Source: Acidobacteriota bacterium (GTDB lineage Bacteria > Acidobacteriota > Terriglobia > Acidiferrales > UBA7541). Taken from it: 64,000 bases of DNA. Where the stretch lies: the NCBI GenBank assembly GCA_003224055.1, contig QHYE01000025.1:1-64000 (forward strand), given 5' to 3'. Position 1 is the stretch's first letter; each line of letters starts with the position of its first letter. The notes below the pieces were generated by a model. It was given only the letters and a program-made list of their open reading frames with translations, made no database searches and was not told the origin of the DNA. Made by a program: the position numbers and the translations under genes. Below, piece by piece: positions 17,918 through 27,679 of the stretch.

Positions 17918-18790
17918 TCAAACGCGCCAAACCGCAACCGCCGCGCCCCAGAACAGCAGGAACAACATACTAATATAGCCGTTCACGGCGAAAAACGCAG
18001 CGTCCAGCTTGCTCAGGTCGTTCGCTTTGACAAGGGAATGCTCGTACGCAAGCAGCGCCGCCACAACTGCGATTCCCATCCAAGCCGGCCACGGCAAACC
18101 AAAGCTGAACGCCAGCCATCCGAGCAGCCCGATCACGCCGGCGTGCATCGCGCGCGCGATCAACAGCGCATTCGCGATCCCAAACCTTTTCGGGACGGAA
18201 AAAAGCCCGGCTTGTTGATCGAAATCCACGTCCTGGCAGGCATAGAGCACGTCAAAGCCTCCGACCCACAACGTGACCGCCCCGCAAAGAATCAGCATGC
18301 GCGAGTCGAGCCCGCCGGTGATGGCGATCCACGCCGCCGCCGGCGAAATGCCCAAAGCGAAGCCAAGAAAAAGATGCGACCAGCTCGTGAAGCGCTTCGT
18401 GAACGAGTAGAAAAATAGAATCGCGATCGCCAACGGCGCAAGTTTCAGCGCAAGGAGGTTCAACTGCCAGGCCGCCACAAAAAACAGGGCGACCGCAACC
18501 ACGGTGAAGAACCACGCAAACTGCACAGAGAGAGCGCCTGTCGCCAGCGCACGCTGCTTCGTGCGCGGGTTCTCGCGATCGTAGCGAAGATCTGCGATGC
18601 GGTTCATGGTCATGGCCGCGGACCGCGCCGCAACCATGGCAATCACGATCCACAAAATTTGCCGCAACGTGGGCCATCCGTGCTGGGTAGCGCGCGCGGC
18701 GAGCAACGCTCCGGTCAACGCAAATGGCAACGCAAACACGGAGTGCTCGAACTTAATCATCTCCAGCACGGTCTTGATGCGGCCTGCCAT
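17918..18790 (-). CDS. UbiA-family prenyltransferase for menaquinone
   Basis: A 290-residue integral membrane prenyltransferase with about eight to nine helices. The prenyl-diphosphate motif is NRIADLRYDRENPRTKQR (Asn63, Asp67, Asp71) and the second Asp motif is YACQDVDFDQQAG. Placement between ubiX and mqnE suggests it is the futalosine-pathway enzyme (MqnP/PLRG type) that prenylates the naphthoate intermediate. It starts at ATG 18790, seven bases after the ubiX stop. GAGG lies about 13 bases upstream, inside the ubiX end. Confidence 0.9.
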   Translation of the reverse strand: MAGRIKTVLEMIKFEHSVFALPFALTGALLAARATQHGWPTLRQILWIVIAMVAARSAAMTMNRIADLRYDRENPRTKQRALATGALSVQFAWFFTVVAVALFFVAAWQLNLLALKLAPLAIAILFFYSFTKRFTSWSHLFLGFALGISPAAAWIAITGGLDSRMLILCGAVTLWVGGFDVLYACQDVDFDQQAGLFSVPKRFGIANALLIARAMHAGVIGLLGWLAFSFGLPWPAWMGIAVVAALLAYEHSLVKANDLSKLDAAFFAVNGYISMLFLLFWGAAVAVWRV

Positions 18791-18797
18791 TTCTAGT

Positions 18798-19433
18798 TCA
18801 TGCCTCAGCTTTCTTCGACGCCGGAGTGCCTGCCCAGCGGTACATTTTTTCTTGAGGCAGATCAAACTGCGCAAGCACGCGGCAGACATACTGCGTCACC
18901 AGATCGTCGATCGTTTTCGGATGGTGATAGAACGCGGGAACGACCGGCATGATTACCGCGCCTGCCTGCTGCGCCCTCAGCATATTTTCCAGATGCACGC
19001 GGTTGAACGGCGTGTCGCGCACACAAAGCACGAGCTTGCGGCCTTCCTTGAGCATGACGTCCGCCGCACGCGCCACAAGATCGTCGCTGATCCCGTTGGC
19101 AATCGCCCCAAGCGTTCCCATCGAGCAGGGAATCACAATCATGGAGTCGACCACGTAGCTGCCCGAGGCGATGGACGCGCCGACATCCTTATTTGGCAGA
19201 ATTTCAATTTTTGCGGCCGGGTGACCGAGAATCCGGCTCGGCAGTTGCTTCAGATCACCTGCGGAAAGACCGAGTTCTTCGGCAAAAAGCCGCTGGCCCG
19301 CTTCCGTCACCACCAGGTGCACGCGCGCGACGCGCGCATCTTCTTCGAGCAAAACCAGCGCCTTTTGCGCGAGAATGGCCCCGCTGGCCCCGGTCACACC
19401 CACGGTTACAATCTGTTTTTGCGTGTCAGCCAT
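18798..19433 (-). CDS. ubiX: flavin prenyltransferase UbiX
   Basis: Makes prenylated FMN, the cofactor of UbiD-type decarboxylases. The 211-residue protein has the FMN-binding VGVTGASGAILAQKAL, IPCSMGTLGAIANGI and the C-terminal RVHLENMLRAQQAGAVIMP signature. ATG 19433 is preceded by GCGGA; upstream in-frame residues are not conserved. It is first in an operon with ubiA and mqnE, which implies a UbiD-like decarboxylase elsewhere. It is divergent from larB across a 100-base gap. Confidence 0.94.
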   Translation of the reverse strand: MADTQKQIVTVGVTGASGAILAQKALVLLEEDARVARVHLVVTEAGQRLFAEELGLSAGDLKQLPSRILGHPAAKIEILPNKDVGASIASGSYVVDSMIVIPCSMGTLGAIANGISDDLVARAADVMLKEGRKLVLCVRDTPFNRVHLENMLRAQQAGAVIMPVVPAFYHHPKTIDDLVTQYVCRVLAQFDLPQEKMYRWAGTPASKKAEA

Positions 19434-19533
19434 GTTTTCCGCGAGGATAGATTCAGTCTCGCAGCGCCCTCCGGGCAAGTCAAGCCGAGGAGTTGAGCGC
19501 ATGCAGTGTTAGAATTCGCATCGGCCGGACCAT

Positions 19534-20289
19534 ATGAATCAGAGTGAATTGTTGAAAATTCTGGAATCCGTGAAATCTGGCGACCTCGCGCCCGTCGAGG
19601 CCATCGACCGCCTCAAGCATCTGCCCTTCGAAGATCTGGGTTTCGCAAAGGTAGATCATCACCGGGCGCTGCGCCAGGGCTTCGCCGAAGTCATTTTCGG
19701 CAAAGGAAAGACGCCGCAGCAGGTTGCCGCCATCGTGAAGGCCATGCTGCGCAAGAAAGATTCGCGGCACAACATTTTAGTAACGCGCGCGGACGCGAAA
19801 TTGTTTGCGCCGGTGAAGAAGTTGAATCGCACCGCGAAATTCCACGCGCTGTCCGGCGTGATCACCATCGAGCGCAGTACTGAAATCACCGGCAAAGGCA
19901 CGATACTCGTGGTCTCCGCCGGCACTAGCGACATTCCCGTCGCGGAAGAGGCCTTGCTCACCGCCCGCATGATGGGCAATCGCGCCGAGCCGCTCTATGA
20001 CGTCGGCATTGCCGGCATCCATCGCCTGCTCGATCATCGCGGAAAACTCGTCGAAGCCCGCGTCATCATTTGTGTCGCAGGAATGGAAGGCGCATTGCCG
20101 AGCGTCGTCGGCGGCCTCGTCGCCGTGCCGGTAATCGCCGTTCCCACCAGCGTCGGCTACGGCGCCAGCTTCGGCGGCGTCGCCGCGCTGCTCGGTATGC
20201 TTAACAGTTGTACCTCGAATGTAACCGTTGTCAACATCGACAACGGCTTCGGCGCCGCTTGCGTCGCCTCCTGCATCAACCGACTCTGA
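19534..20289 (+). CDS. larB: LarB: pyridinium-3,5-biscarboxylate mononucleotide synthase
   Basis: Carboxylates and hydrolyses nicotinic acid adenine dinucleotide, the first step toward the nickel-pincer cofactor of lactate racemase. The 251-residue protein has an N-terminal helical part and a C-terminal PurE-like domain with [32 protein letters not shown] and [17 protein letters not shown]. LarC and LarE are not in the window, so the rest of the pathway must lie elsewhere or be absent. Confidence 0.92.
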   Translation: MNQSELLKILESVKSGDLAPVEAIDRLKHLPFEDLGFAKVDHHRALRQGFAEVIFGKGKTPQQVAAIVKAMLRKKDSRHNILVTRADAKLFAPVKKLNRTAKFHALSGVITIERSTEITGKGTILVVSAGTSDIPVAEEALLTARMMGNRAEPLYDVGIAGIHRLLDHRGKLVEARVIICVAGMEGALPSVVGGLVAVPVIAVPTSVGYGASFGGVAALLGMLNSCTSNVTVVNIDNGFGAACVASCINRL

Positions 20290-20385
20290 AGATTTCTTTG
20301 GAATTCTCTGCGAATCTCTGAGCACTCGGCGTCTCTGCGTTGTCTCTTTCTTCTTCTTTTCCAGCGCAAGTATCGCTGCCTGCCC
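20290..20385. repeat. CTCTGCG-type low-complexity intergenic tract
   Basis: Between converging larB and the MDR gene, units like TCTCTGCG recur several times and then grade into a T/C-rich run. Complementary GCAGAG units occur at 60080-60105, and weaker ones near 32595 and 52420. No coding or clear terminator hairpin is seen. Confidence 0.45.
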
Positions 20386-21390
20386 TCACGCTCTCAATAG
20401 AACCTTCATCACGCCCGGCTGCTGGGCGAAACGGATTGCTGCGGCCGCCTCCGCAAGCGGAAACGTCCGAGTGATCAGCGGAGCTGGATCCACTTCACCC
20501 GAACGCAGCAAAGCAATCGCTTTGGTGAATGGCCCGCACCGCGAGCCCACCACGGTAATTTCTTTCACCACGATCGGCCAGGTCTCGACGGGAGCCGCGC
20601 CGTGAAATGTGGACTTCAAAACGAGCGTTCCGCGAGGCTCGGTCATTTGCAGCGCCATCGCCAAACCCGTTGGCGAGCCGGTAGCTTCAACGAGAAGCGC
20701 AAAACTATCTTTGCTGCGCTTCCAATCACTGGCGTTCCCCCGAACCTTTTTGGTTCCGATCCCAGCACGGCGAGCAAACGCGAGTTTTTCAGAGTGTTTT
20801 CCATACATCACGACACGCGGCACGGCAGTTTTCAAAACGCGCGCGATGAGCTGCGCGAGCTTGCCATCGCCGAGGACCGCAACGGAGTGAAACTCCTTCG
20901 CATTGACTTGATCGAGGATTTCGCAAGCCGCGGCTAGCGGCTCGACAAAAACAGCTTGCTCGTCCGTAATGTTATCCGGAACGATGTGCAAATTTTCCAC
21001 CGGCAGCGCGAGATATTCCGCAAACGCGCCGTCGTGATTCACGATCCCCAGGACGGTCCGGCGTGCACAATGCGTCTTCCATCTGCGCTTGCAAAAACTG
21101 CAAACTGGTTTGAAACCATACGCCGAACAAGAAACATTGATTTCCCCGCAGACTCGCCGTCCCAGCCATTTCTTCTTCGCTGCCGCCGAGACGCCGCGCA
21201 CTTCCGCAACTTCGCCGACAAACTCGTGCCCCAGTGTCCCGTGAAAATTGTGGTAGCCGCGAAGAATTTCGATGTCCGTGTTGCAGATTCCCGCCAGCCG
21301 CACTCGGATAAGAGCCCAACCTCTCCGCAATCTCGGCAGCGGTCTGTTTTTCGAGACGAGTTTGTGGTTGCGCGCTGCGAACGCGAGCAT
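20386..21390 (-). CDS. zinc-containing MDR alcohol dehydrogenase-like protein
   Basis: A 334-residue medium-chain dehydrogenase. The catalytic-zinc ligands AGICNTD and GHEF are present, and the structural zinc lobe CSAYGFKPVCSFCKRRWKTHC has four cysteines. The Rossmann motif is AVLGDGKLAQLIARVL. The substrate is unknown; similar proteins act on polyols, threonine or long-chain alcohols. ATG 21390 has GGAG ten bases upstream. It begins 18 bases after the selA stop, so it is likely co-transcribed with selA, an unusual pairing. Confidence 0.83.
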   Translation of the reverse strand: MLAFAARNHKLVSKNRPLPRLRRGWALIRVRLAGICNTDIEILRGYHNFHGTLGHEFVGEVAEVRGVSAAAKKKWLGRRVCGEINVSCSAYGFKPVCSFCKRRWKTHCARRTVLGIVNHDGAFAEYLALPVENLHIVPDNITDEQAVFVEPLAAACEILDQVNAKEFHSVAVLGDGKLAQLIARVLKTAVPRVVMYGKHSEKLAFARRAGIGTKKVRGNASDWKRSKDSFALLVEATGSPTGLAMALQMTEPRGTLVLKSTFHGAAPVETWPIVVKEITVVGSRCGPFTKAIALLRSGEVDPAPLITRTFPLAEAAAAIRFAQQPGVMKVLLRA

Positions 21391-21408
21391 TTTTGGCTGT
21401 CTCCGCAA

Positions 21409-22839
21409 TCAGTGAAGGGCAGCGGCCAGTGTCTTGAGTAAGACTGGCTCTTGTTCTGGGAACACCGTACGGAGATCGAGGATGAGGCGGTCGTCTTCCA
21501 CTCGGGCGATCACCGAGACGCCAGCAGGCGCGCGGCGAAGGCGATGTTCAAGTTTCGTCGCGGAATAACGGGCGCTGGCGATTCGAATCACTTTCGACGG
21601 CAACGATTGCGACGGCGTGGAGCCCCCGCCCGCGAGCGAAGTGCCGTCCGTAATCTCGATTTCGACTTCATCCAGCGGAAGCTCGAGGCGGAGTTCGCGC
21701 AGGAAATTCTCCGCCCGGCGCTTCAGTTCCTGCGGCGTCATTCGAATCATCCGCATCACTGGGATTTCATCCCAGGCCGCGCGCAGATACGCGCCAAGCG
21801 TAATCTCAAGCGCGGCAATCGTGAGCTTGTCCACGCGCAACGCCCGAAAAAGAGGGTGCCGCCGAACGCGCGCCACCAGATCTTTTCTCCCGGCAATAAT
21901 TCCCGCTTGCGGCCCGCCAAGAAGCTTGTCGCCGCTGAAGGTAACAATGCCCACACCCGCGTCAATGCTTTGACGCACCGTTGGCTCGGTAATGCCGTGT
22001 TCGGCAAGTTCGGCCAAGCAACCGGAGCCGAGATCTTCCACAAGCGGCAATCCGCTCCGCTGGCTGAGCGCCACCAGCTCTTCGAGGGAAGGTTTGTCAG
22101 TGAACCCTGTGACCGTGAAATTCGAAGGATGCACACGAAGCAGCATGCGTGTTTTTTCATTGATCGCGTTTTCGTAGTCCGCGAGCTTGGTGCGATTGGT
22201 CGTCCCGACTTCGCGCAAAAGCGCGCCGCTCTGCTCCATGATTTCCGGGATTCGAAAGCCGTCGCCGATCTCAATGAGTTCGCCGCGCGAGACGATCACT
22301 TCGCCGCCGCGGGCCAGCGCCGCGAGGACCACCAGGATGGCCGCGGCACAATTGTTGACGACGATGGCGGATTCCCCGCCGCTGAGGCGCGTAAGAAGTT
22401 CCGCGGTATGCACGTCACGCTTGCCGCGCGCGCCCGCCTCTAAATCGTATTCTAGATTCGAATACTGCGTGGCTGTCCGGCGCAATTCTTCCACCGCGGC
22501 CTCCGGCAGTGGCGCGCGGCCCAGGTTGGTGTGGAGGATCACGCCGGTGGCGTTGATCACCGGCTGCAGCGACCGTGAAAGAATTCGTTCCACGGCAGCG
22601 GCGATGAGCTCTTCCACCGAACCCGGACCGAGCGCCATCGCGCTCCAATTCGAATCGCCGGCGATGCGCGCGCGAAGATCCGCCAGCACCGCGCGCGCCA
22701 CTTCCACGACCACGCCGCGGTCCACGCGATTCGAAAGCGCCGCCAGCCGCGGCTGCAGCAGCAATTCGTCCACCGAAGGAATTTGCCGCAGCAGTTCCGC
22801 TTGCTCGTTCGAAACCGCGCGTTTGGCCCGGGCATCCAT
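21409..22839 (-). CDS. selA: L-seryl-tRNA(Sec) selenium transferase
   Basis: Converts Ser-tRNA(Sec) to Sec-tRNA(Sec) with selenophosphate, a PLP-dependent reaction. The 476-residue protein has the N-terminal tRNA-binding part (RQIPSVDELL), VINATGVILHTNLGRAPL, and the PLP lysine Lys305 in FSGDKLLGGPQAG. Length and motifs are full. It implies selenocysteine use, but selB, selC and selD are not in the window and no in-frame UGA selenoprotein was recognised here. Confidence 0.93.
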   Translation of the reverse strand: MDARAKRAVSNEQAELLRQIPSVDELLLQPRLAALSNRVDRGVVVEVARAVLADLRARIAGDSNWSAMALGPGSVEELIAAAVERILSRSLQPVINATGVILHTNLGRAPLPEAAVEELRRTATQYSNLEYDLEAGARGKRDVHTAELLTRLSGGESAIVVNNCAAAILVVLAALARGGEVIVSRGELIEIGDGFRIPEIMEQSGALLREVGTTNRTKLADYENAINEKTRMLLRVHPSNFTVTGFTDKPSLEELVALSQRSGLPLVEDLGSGCLAELAEHGITEPTVRQSIDAGVGIVTFSGDKLLGGPQAGIIAGRKDLVARVRRHPLFRALRVDKLTIAALEITLGAYLRAAWDEIPVMRMIRMTPQELKRRAENFLRELRLELPLDEVEIEITDGTSLAGGGSTPSQSLPSKVIRIASARYSATKLEHRLRRAPAGVSVIARVEDDRLILDLRTVFPEQEPVLLKTLAAALH

Positions 22840-22925
22840 TCGAACATTTCAGCACAGAGCGGAGCCGCGGGCAATGCCGGCGGCCCGCAGCGGTGGCGTA
22901 TGCGCGTCGCTGCGCGCCCCTCCGG

Positions 22926-22954
22926 TTGACGCGATTCGCTTGTGCTCCTAGCAT
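22926..22954 (+). promoter_or_regulatory. sigma-70-like promoter of the MXAN_5187-like gene
   Basis: TTGACG (22926-22931), a 17-base spacer and TAGCAT (22949-22954). The 14-mer CTCCGGTTGACGCG around the -35 box recurs exactly at 37870-37883 upstream of dnaB. Because the -10 box covers the ATG at 22953, translation must start further downstream, at 22980. Confidence 0.6.
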
Positions 22955-22979
22955 GGAGGTTCGGGGGTTTTCTCCACGC

Positions 22980-23576
22980 ATGGCGACCATTGACGAAGAG
23001 TTGGGCCAGCTCGAACGGGACATCCGCCAGCTCAAGATCGAATACGACCAATTTTTCGGAGGCGGCCGGAAGCGTCCGCCCACGGAAATCGAATGGCGCA
23101 TTGATCTGCTCGTGAAGCGCTACGCGGAACGCGGAGGCGAACTGAAATTCGCGCAGCGGTTCCGCTTCAATAATCTTTCGCAGACGTACGCGAAGTACAA
23201 AGACATCTTTCGTAAGAAAACCGCGGCGAAAGAGGAAGGCAAGGTCCAGCGCCACTTTGGCGCAGCGGCGAAAGAGATCGAAGCGGCCCGCCGCAAGAAT
23301 GAAGAGGAAGAGCATGCGCACGAGCCGAAGGCATTCCGCATGACCTGTTCCGAGCCGGAGCGCGAGACGGAAAAAGTCGAGCAGCTGTACCAGGCGTTCT
23401 TGCAGGCGAAGCAGCAGGCCGGCGAGCACACCGGAAAACTTTCACGCTCGAGCTTCAATGAATTCGTGCTGAAAAAAACCAAAGAACTCCAGAAACAGAA
23501 AAATTGCAAAGACGTCGAATATGTGGTGGAAACCGTCGAAGGCCAGGTCAAACTGAAAGCGCTGGTGAAATCGTAG
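22980..23576 (+). CDS. conserved acidobacterial protein, MXAN_5187 C-terminal-like
   Basis: A 198-residue, highly charged protein with coiled-coil character. Its core reads LERDIRQLKIEYDQFFGGG, then RKRPPTEIEWRIDLLVKRY and RFRFNNLSQTYAKYKDIF, a pattern I associate with MXAN_5187 C-terminal-domain proteins of Myxococcota and Acidobacteriota. The Lys/Glu-rich tail ends in YVVETVEGQVKLKALVK. It has no signal peptide or membrane segment. Function is unknown; the myxobacterial relative has an additional sensory N-terminus that is missing here. The start is ATG 22980, since the promoter -10 overlaps the earlier ATG 22953. Confidence 0.72.
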   Translation: MATIDEELGQLERDIRQLKIEYDQFFGGGRKRPPTEIEWRIDLLVKRYAERGGELKFAQRFRFNNLSQTYAKYKDIFRKKTAAKEEGKVQRHFGAAAKEIEAARRKNEEEEHAHEPKAFRMTCSEPERETEKVEQLYQAFLQAKQQAGEHTGKLSRSSFNEFVLKKTKELQKQKNCKDVEYVVETVEGQVKLKALVKS

Positions 23577-23666
23577 ATTTTTCCGTGCGTTTCCCACAGG
23601 CCGTGCACTTCCCCTATTCGCGCGAGACTCGTACACTGTTCTGCTTTTCCATTTTCGGAGGAATCG

Positions 23667-25238
<1,572 letters not shown>

Positions 25239-25245
25239 GATGTAG

Positions 25246-25316
25246 GAGTCGGAAAGTCCGAGAGTCGAAGAGTCGAAAAGTCGAAGGGTCGAAGAGGGTG
25301 AAGGGTCGAAGGTAAC
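25246..25316. repeat. AGTCGAA-type short tandem tract
   Basis: About eight imperfect copies of AGTCGAA or GGTCGAAG run just downstream of purH. The same unit recurs at 33653-33690 after prs. Unit spacing is 8-10 bases with no conserved spacer, so this is not a CRISPR array. Confidence 0.6.
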
Positions 25317-25731
25317 GAGGCAGCGAGTTCCAGAATGGGAATTGTTGGTACACACCCGGCAGTTTTCGTAAGAGTGGCAAATACAGGACTTACGGGATAC
25401 GGAACTTGGAAGAGTGCGTAGCGTGTAGAAAACAAGGGATTTGCGAATGCGCTTTTTGCGCGGAAGTGTCTCATAAGAGGTGAGACTTGCGACGAAGTGG
25501 TACGCCACCCGGATCCGACGGGCCACTGGCGACGGCGCGGAAGGATAGGAAAAAGCGGGGAATTTTGAATGGCAAACACGGGAAAGAATAGCACAAAAGT
25601 ACACTGCGTGTCAATTACTTTCTGCGTATCATTCGAACGGAGCGGTAAGATGTTGAGCTGTTAGGAGTTGGGCAAATTAGGATGGTGCGCCGGGAAACGG
25701 GAATTGGAGAGCGAAACAGTCGGAGAGAGTC

Positions 25732-25903
25732 AAAAGCCCCGCCTTCCAACACCGGACGGGGCAGCCAGAGTCGTCTACGGGAATACGTCCGGGCCACCGG
25801 GCCGTAACGCATCCCTCCGACAAGGTCGGAGTGCGCAGGAAGCAGTCACCCTTGCAAACCCGCTGTGGTTCAAGGGGCTGGGCCCCGCCGATTTGTAGTG
25901 GCC
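25732..25903 (-). ncRNA. candidate structured RNA ending in an intrinsic-terminator-like hairpin
   Basis: Between purH and the PD40 fragment, complementary segments are dense: GTGGCC (25898-25903) with GGCCAC (25792-25797) as a closing stem; CAAGGG/CCCTTG (25871-25876 / 25849-25854); a perfect 7-bp hairpin GTCGGAG/CTCCGAC (25825-25831 / 25815-25821). At the 3' side on the minus strand CCGGACG-type arms (25786-25792 / 25752-25758) overlap one arm of a terminator hairpin GCCCCG/CGGGGC (25757-25762 / 25736-25741) followed by U4. The two could be mutually exclusive. I tried 6S, SRP and known riboswitch patterns and could not match any. It may simply be the 3' UTR of the PD40 gene. The remaining sequence from 25317 to 25731 shows only small hairpins (for example 25471-25489) and no gene. 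Confidence 0.35.
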
Positions 25904-25931
25904 GCTTCTCTCTCTTGACCTCTCTCGTTGC

Positions 25932-26699
25932 TCAGTCCGAGTGCCGGAGCTTGGTGCGCGTGGTCACCCAAATATCAAACATGGGCCCTCCCACATTTCC
26001 TGGACGGAATGGCGAGTGGAAGTAGAGTTCCGTGCCGTTGCGGGAGAGCGCCGGGCCTCCATCAATAAATACGCTGTTGACGACCGGCCCCAGGTTCACC
26101 GGGGTTGCCCAGGGGTCGGAAGTGCTCGCGCGCGTCGCAACCCATAGATCAATGGCTTGTCCTCCCGCGCCGAGCGTCCCCGGCCGGTTAGAGGTTAGGT
26201 ATACTTCTCGGCCGTCCCGCCGGATGGCCGGGCCTTGGTCATCGAAGGGGCTGCTGAGTTCCGTAACCAGGACGGCCGGACCGAAGGTCTCTTCGTCGCC
26301 GTCCTCATTGAGCGTGCTGGCATAGATGTCGTTCCCGTCCAGGCCTCCCAGTCGGTTCGAGACAAAGTACAGGGTGATGATCCCGGTCTCGTCGTCTTCA
26401 AAGTACTCCGGGCCTTGCTCGTCGGCTATGGTGTTGACTCCGCCGCCGAGATTTACCGGGGGTTGCCAAGCGAAGTCGTCGCGCTTGTTGTTGCGTCGAG
26501 AAACATAAATGTCATTGTTGCCAAACCCATCTGGACAATTACTCGAGAAATACAGCCTGTGCCCGTCGGAGGAAAGAGCGGGGCTGGCGTCGTTGAAGGC
26601 GCTGTTGATGTTGGGTCCGAGGTTTTGCGGTGTTCCCCAGGGGTCTTTAACGCTTGCCCGTTGTGAGACCCAGATGTCAGAGCCTGAAAGAGGGAAGAC
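25932..26699 (-). pseudogene. PD40 (TolB/WD40-like) beta-propeller protein fragment without start codon
   Basis: One uninterrupted frame of about 255 codons encodes repeating propeller units: SDIWVSQRASVKDPWGTP, NLGPNINSAFNDASPALS, DGHRLYFSSN, then NDIYVSRR, NDIYAST, IDLWVATRASTSDPWATP and FDIWVTTR, ending at TGA 25932. The repeats give four to five blades. The frame is closed upstream by TAA at 26700-26702, and no ATG, GTG or TTG with a plausible ribosome-binding site lies at the 5' end. There is therefore no signal peptide or beginning. It looks like the C-terminal remnant of a longer secreted or periplasmic propeller protein whose 5' part has been lost. A candidate terminator lies at 25732-25762. 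Confidence 0.75.
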
Positions 26700-26793
26700 T
26701 TAGCGTGGAAAAATGTGATGCGTCTTTTTGCTGGGGCTGCGCATCCATTTGGACAGCGCGCGAGAAGCGAGACGAGCGCAGCGAGGTGAATTC

Positions 26794-27030
26794 ATGGCGG
26801 CACCGAGCGCAGGAACCAAGATTGTCTTGCAGGTTGGCGCGGAATTTCGTATCCGGAAAAACGGCGATCTGATCATGGACAATCCGGAGCTGGAATTGGA
26901 ACGCGAGGAGCGCGCGGCCGATGCCGTGCTGCTTTACCGCTTCGAAGCAAGCACCGGCGAGCATGTTTTGCGGCTGCTGGATCCGGTCGCCGATCATAAG
27001 CACCTAAAAGTGCATCGCCCCAACGATTGA
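26794..27030 (+). CDS. small conserved hypothetical protein
   Basis: A 78-residue soluble protein, MAAPSAGTKIVLQVGAEFR onward, with alternating strand-like and acidic segments (DNPELELEREERAADAVLL) and a C-terminal VADHKHLKVHRPND. ATG 26794 has AGGTGA six bases upstream, which supports translation. I recognise no domain, signal peptide or membrane segment. It sits right after the truncated end of the PD40 fragment. Function is unknown. Confidence 0.62.
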   Translation: MAAPSAGTKIVLQVGAEFRIRKNGDLIMDNPELELEREERAADAVLLYRFEASTGEHVLRLLDPVADHKHLKVHRPND

Positions 27031-27054
27031 ATTGCGACGGCTCGCAACTGCGCG

Positions 27055-27624
27055 CTACTTCACGCGGTGGTAGGTGACTTCGATGGCTTTGGGTTTGCCA
27101 TCGGCGTCGGTGATGTCGCCGTGGGACACGTAGGTGTCGCCGTCCACGCGCGTCAGGATCGCATCCTTCAGTTGGTTCACGACGGAATTGTCAAAACGGA
27201 AGACGCCGCCTTCCGATTTCGTGAGATTCAGGTGGTAGGCTTCCTTTTCCTCCCAGGGTTTTAACTCCGGAGAAAAATGGCGGAAGTAAAACTCGATGCC
27301 GCCGGGCATTTCGCGAATGGTGAAAAGCTCGATGACGATGGTTTTTTCGGTGTCGGTGAGGCGGAAGAAGCCCTGCATCGTGCCGTTCCTGGGAGCCATC
27401 CATTGCTGTTCGGCAGTCATGGGGCCGAGATGGCCTTCCCAGCGGCCGGCGAGCCAGGAAAAATCCTCGAGCGCGGGTTTGCTGTTTTCGGGCGTGACGG
27501 TGATGATGGCGGCGTGGGCCGTTTCTTTTTGCGCGGCGCGCGAGTGAGCATGTACGGCGAAAATTGAAAAACCCGCGAGGAGAATGACGGCGAAGAGACG
27601 AAGTGAACGATTTGAAAGTGTCAT
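27055..27624 (-). CDS. secreted DUF6265-like (lipocalin-type) protein
   Basis: A 189-residue precursor: signal peptide MTLSNRSLRLFAVILLAGF to about residue 30, then a beta-rich domain containing FSWLAGRWEGHLGP, EQQWMAPRNGTMQGFFRL and IEFYFRHFSPELKPWE. This WLxGxW pattern is typical of DUF6265 proteins. The ligand is unknown. ATG 27624 has GAGG six bases upstream. A longer in-frame extension to 27927 lacks homology and would bury the signal peptide. It lies downstream of the ars genes and may be read through from them. Confidence 0.78.
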   Translation of the reverse strand: MTLSNRSLRLFAVILLAGFSIFAVHAHSRAAQKETAHAAIITVTPENSKPALEDFSWLAGRWEGHLGPMTAEQQWMAPRNGTMQGFFRLTDTEKTIVIELFTIREMPGGIEFYFRHFSPELKPWEEKEAYHLNLTKSEGGVFRFDNSVVNQLKDAILTRVDGDTYVSHGDITDADGKPKAIEVTYHRVK

Positions 27625-27679
27625 GAGCGGCCTCGGTAGGTATATACAACACTGGCGGTAAATCTTTAGAACGAATGCG

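Noticed and set aside
25246-25316. Possible CRISPR array
   Set aside because: Units are 7-9 bases, imperfect, and have no uniform spacers; no cas genes are present.
25732-25903. 6S RNA or SRP RNA
   Set aside because: The CCCTTGAACC...CAAGGG segment resembles 6S and GGAAGCAG resembles SRP, but the expected long bubble helix (6S) and the GGAA-capped domain IV with its internal loop (SRP) do not form in the right order.
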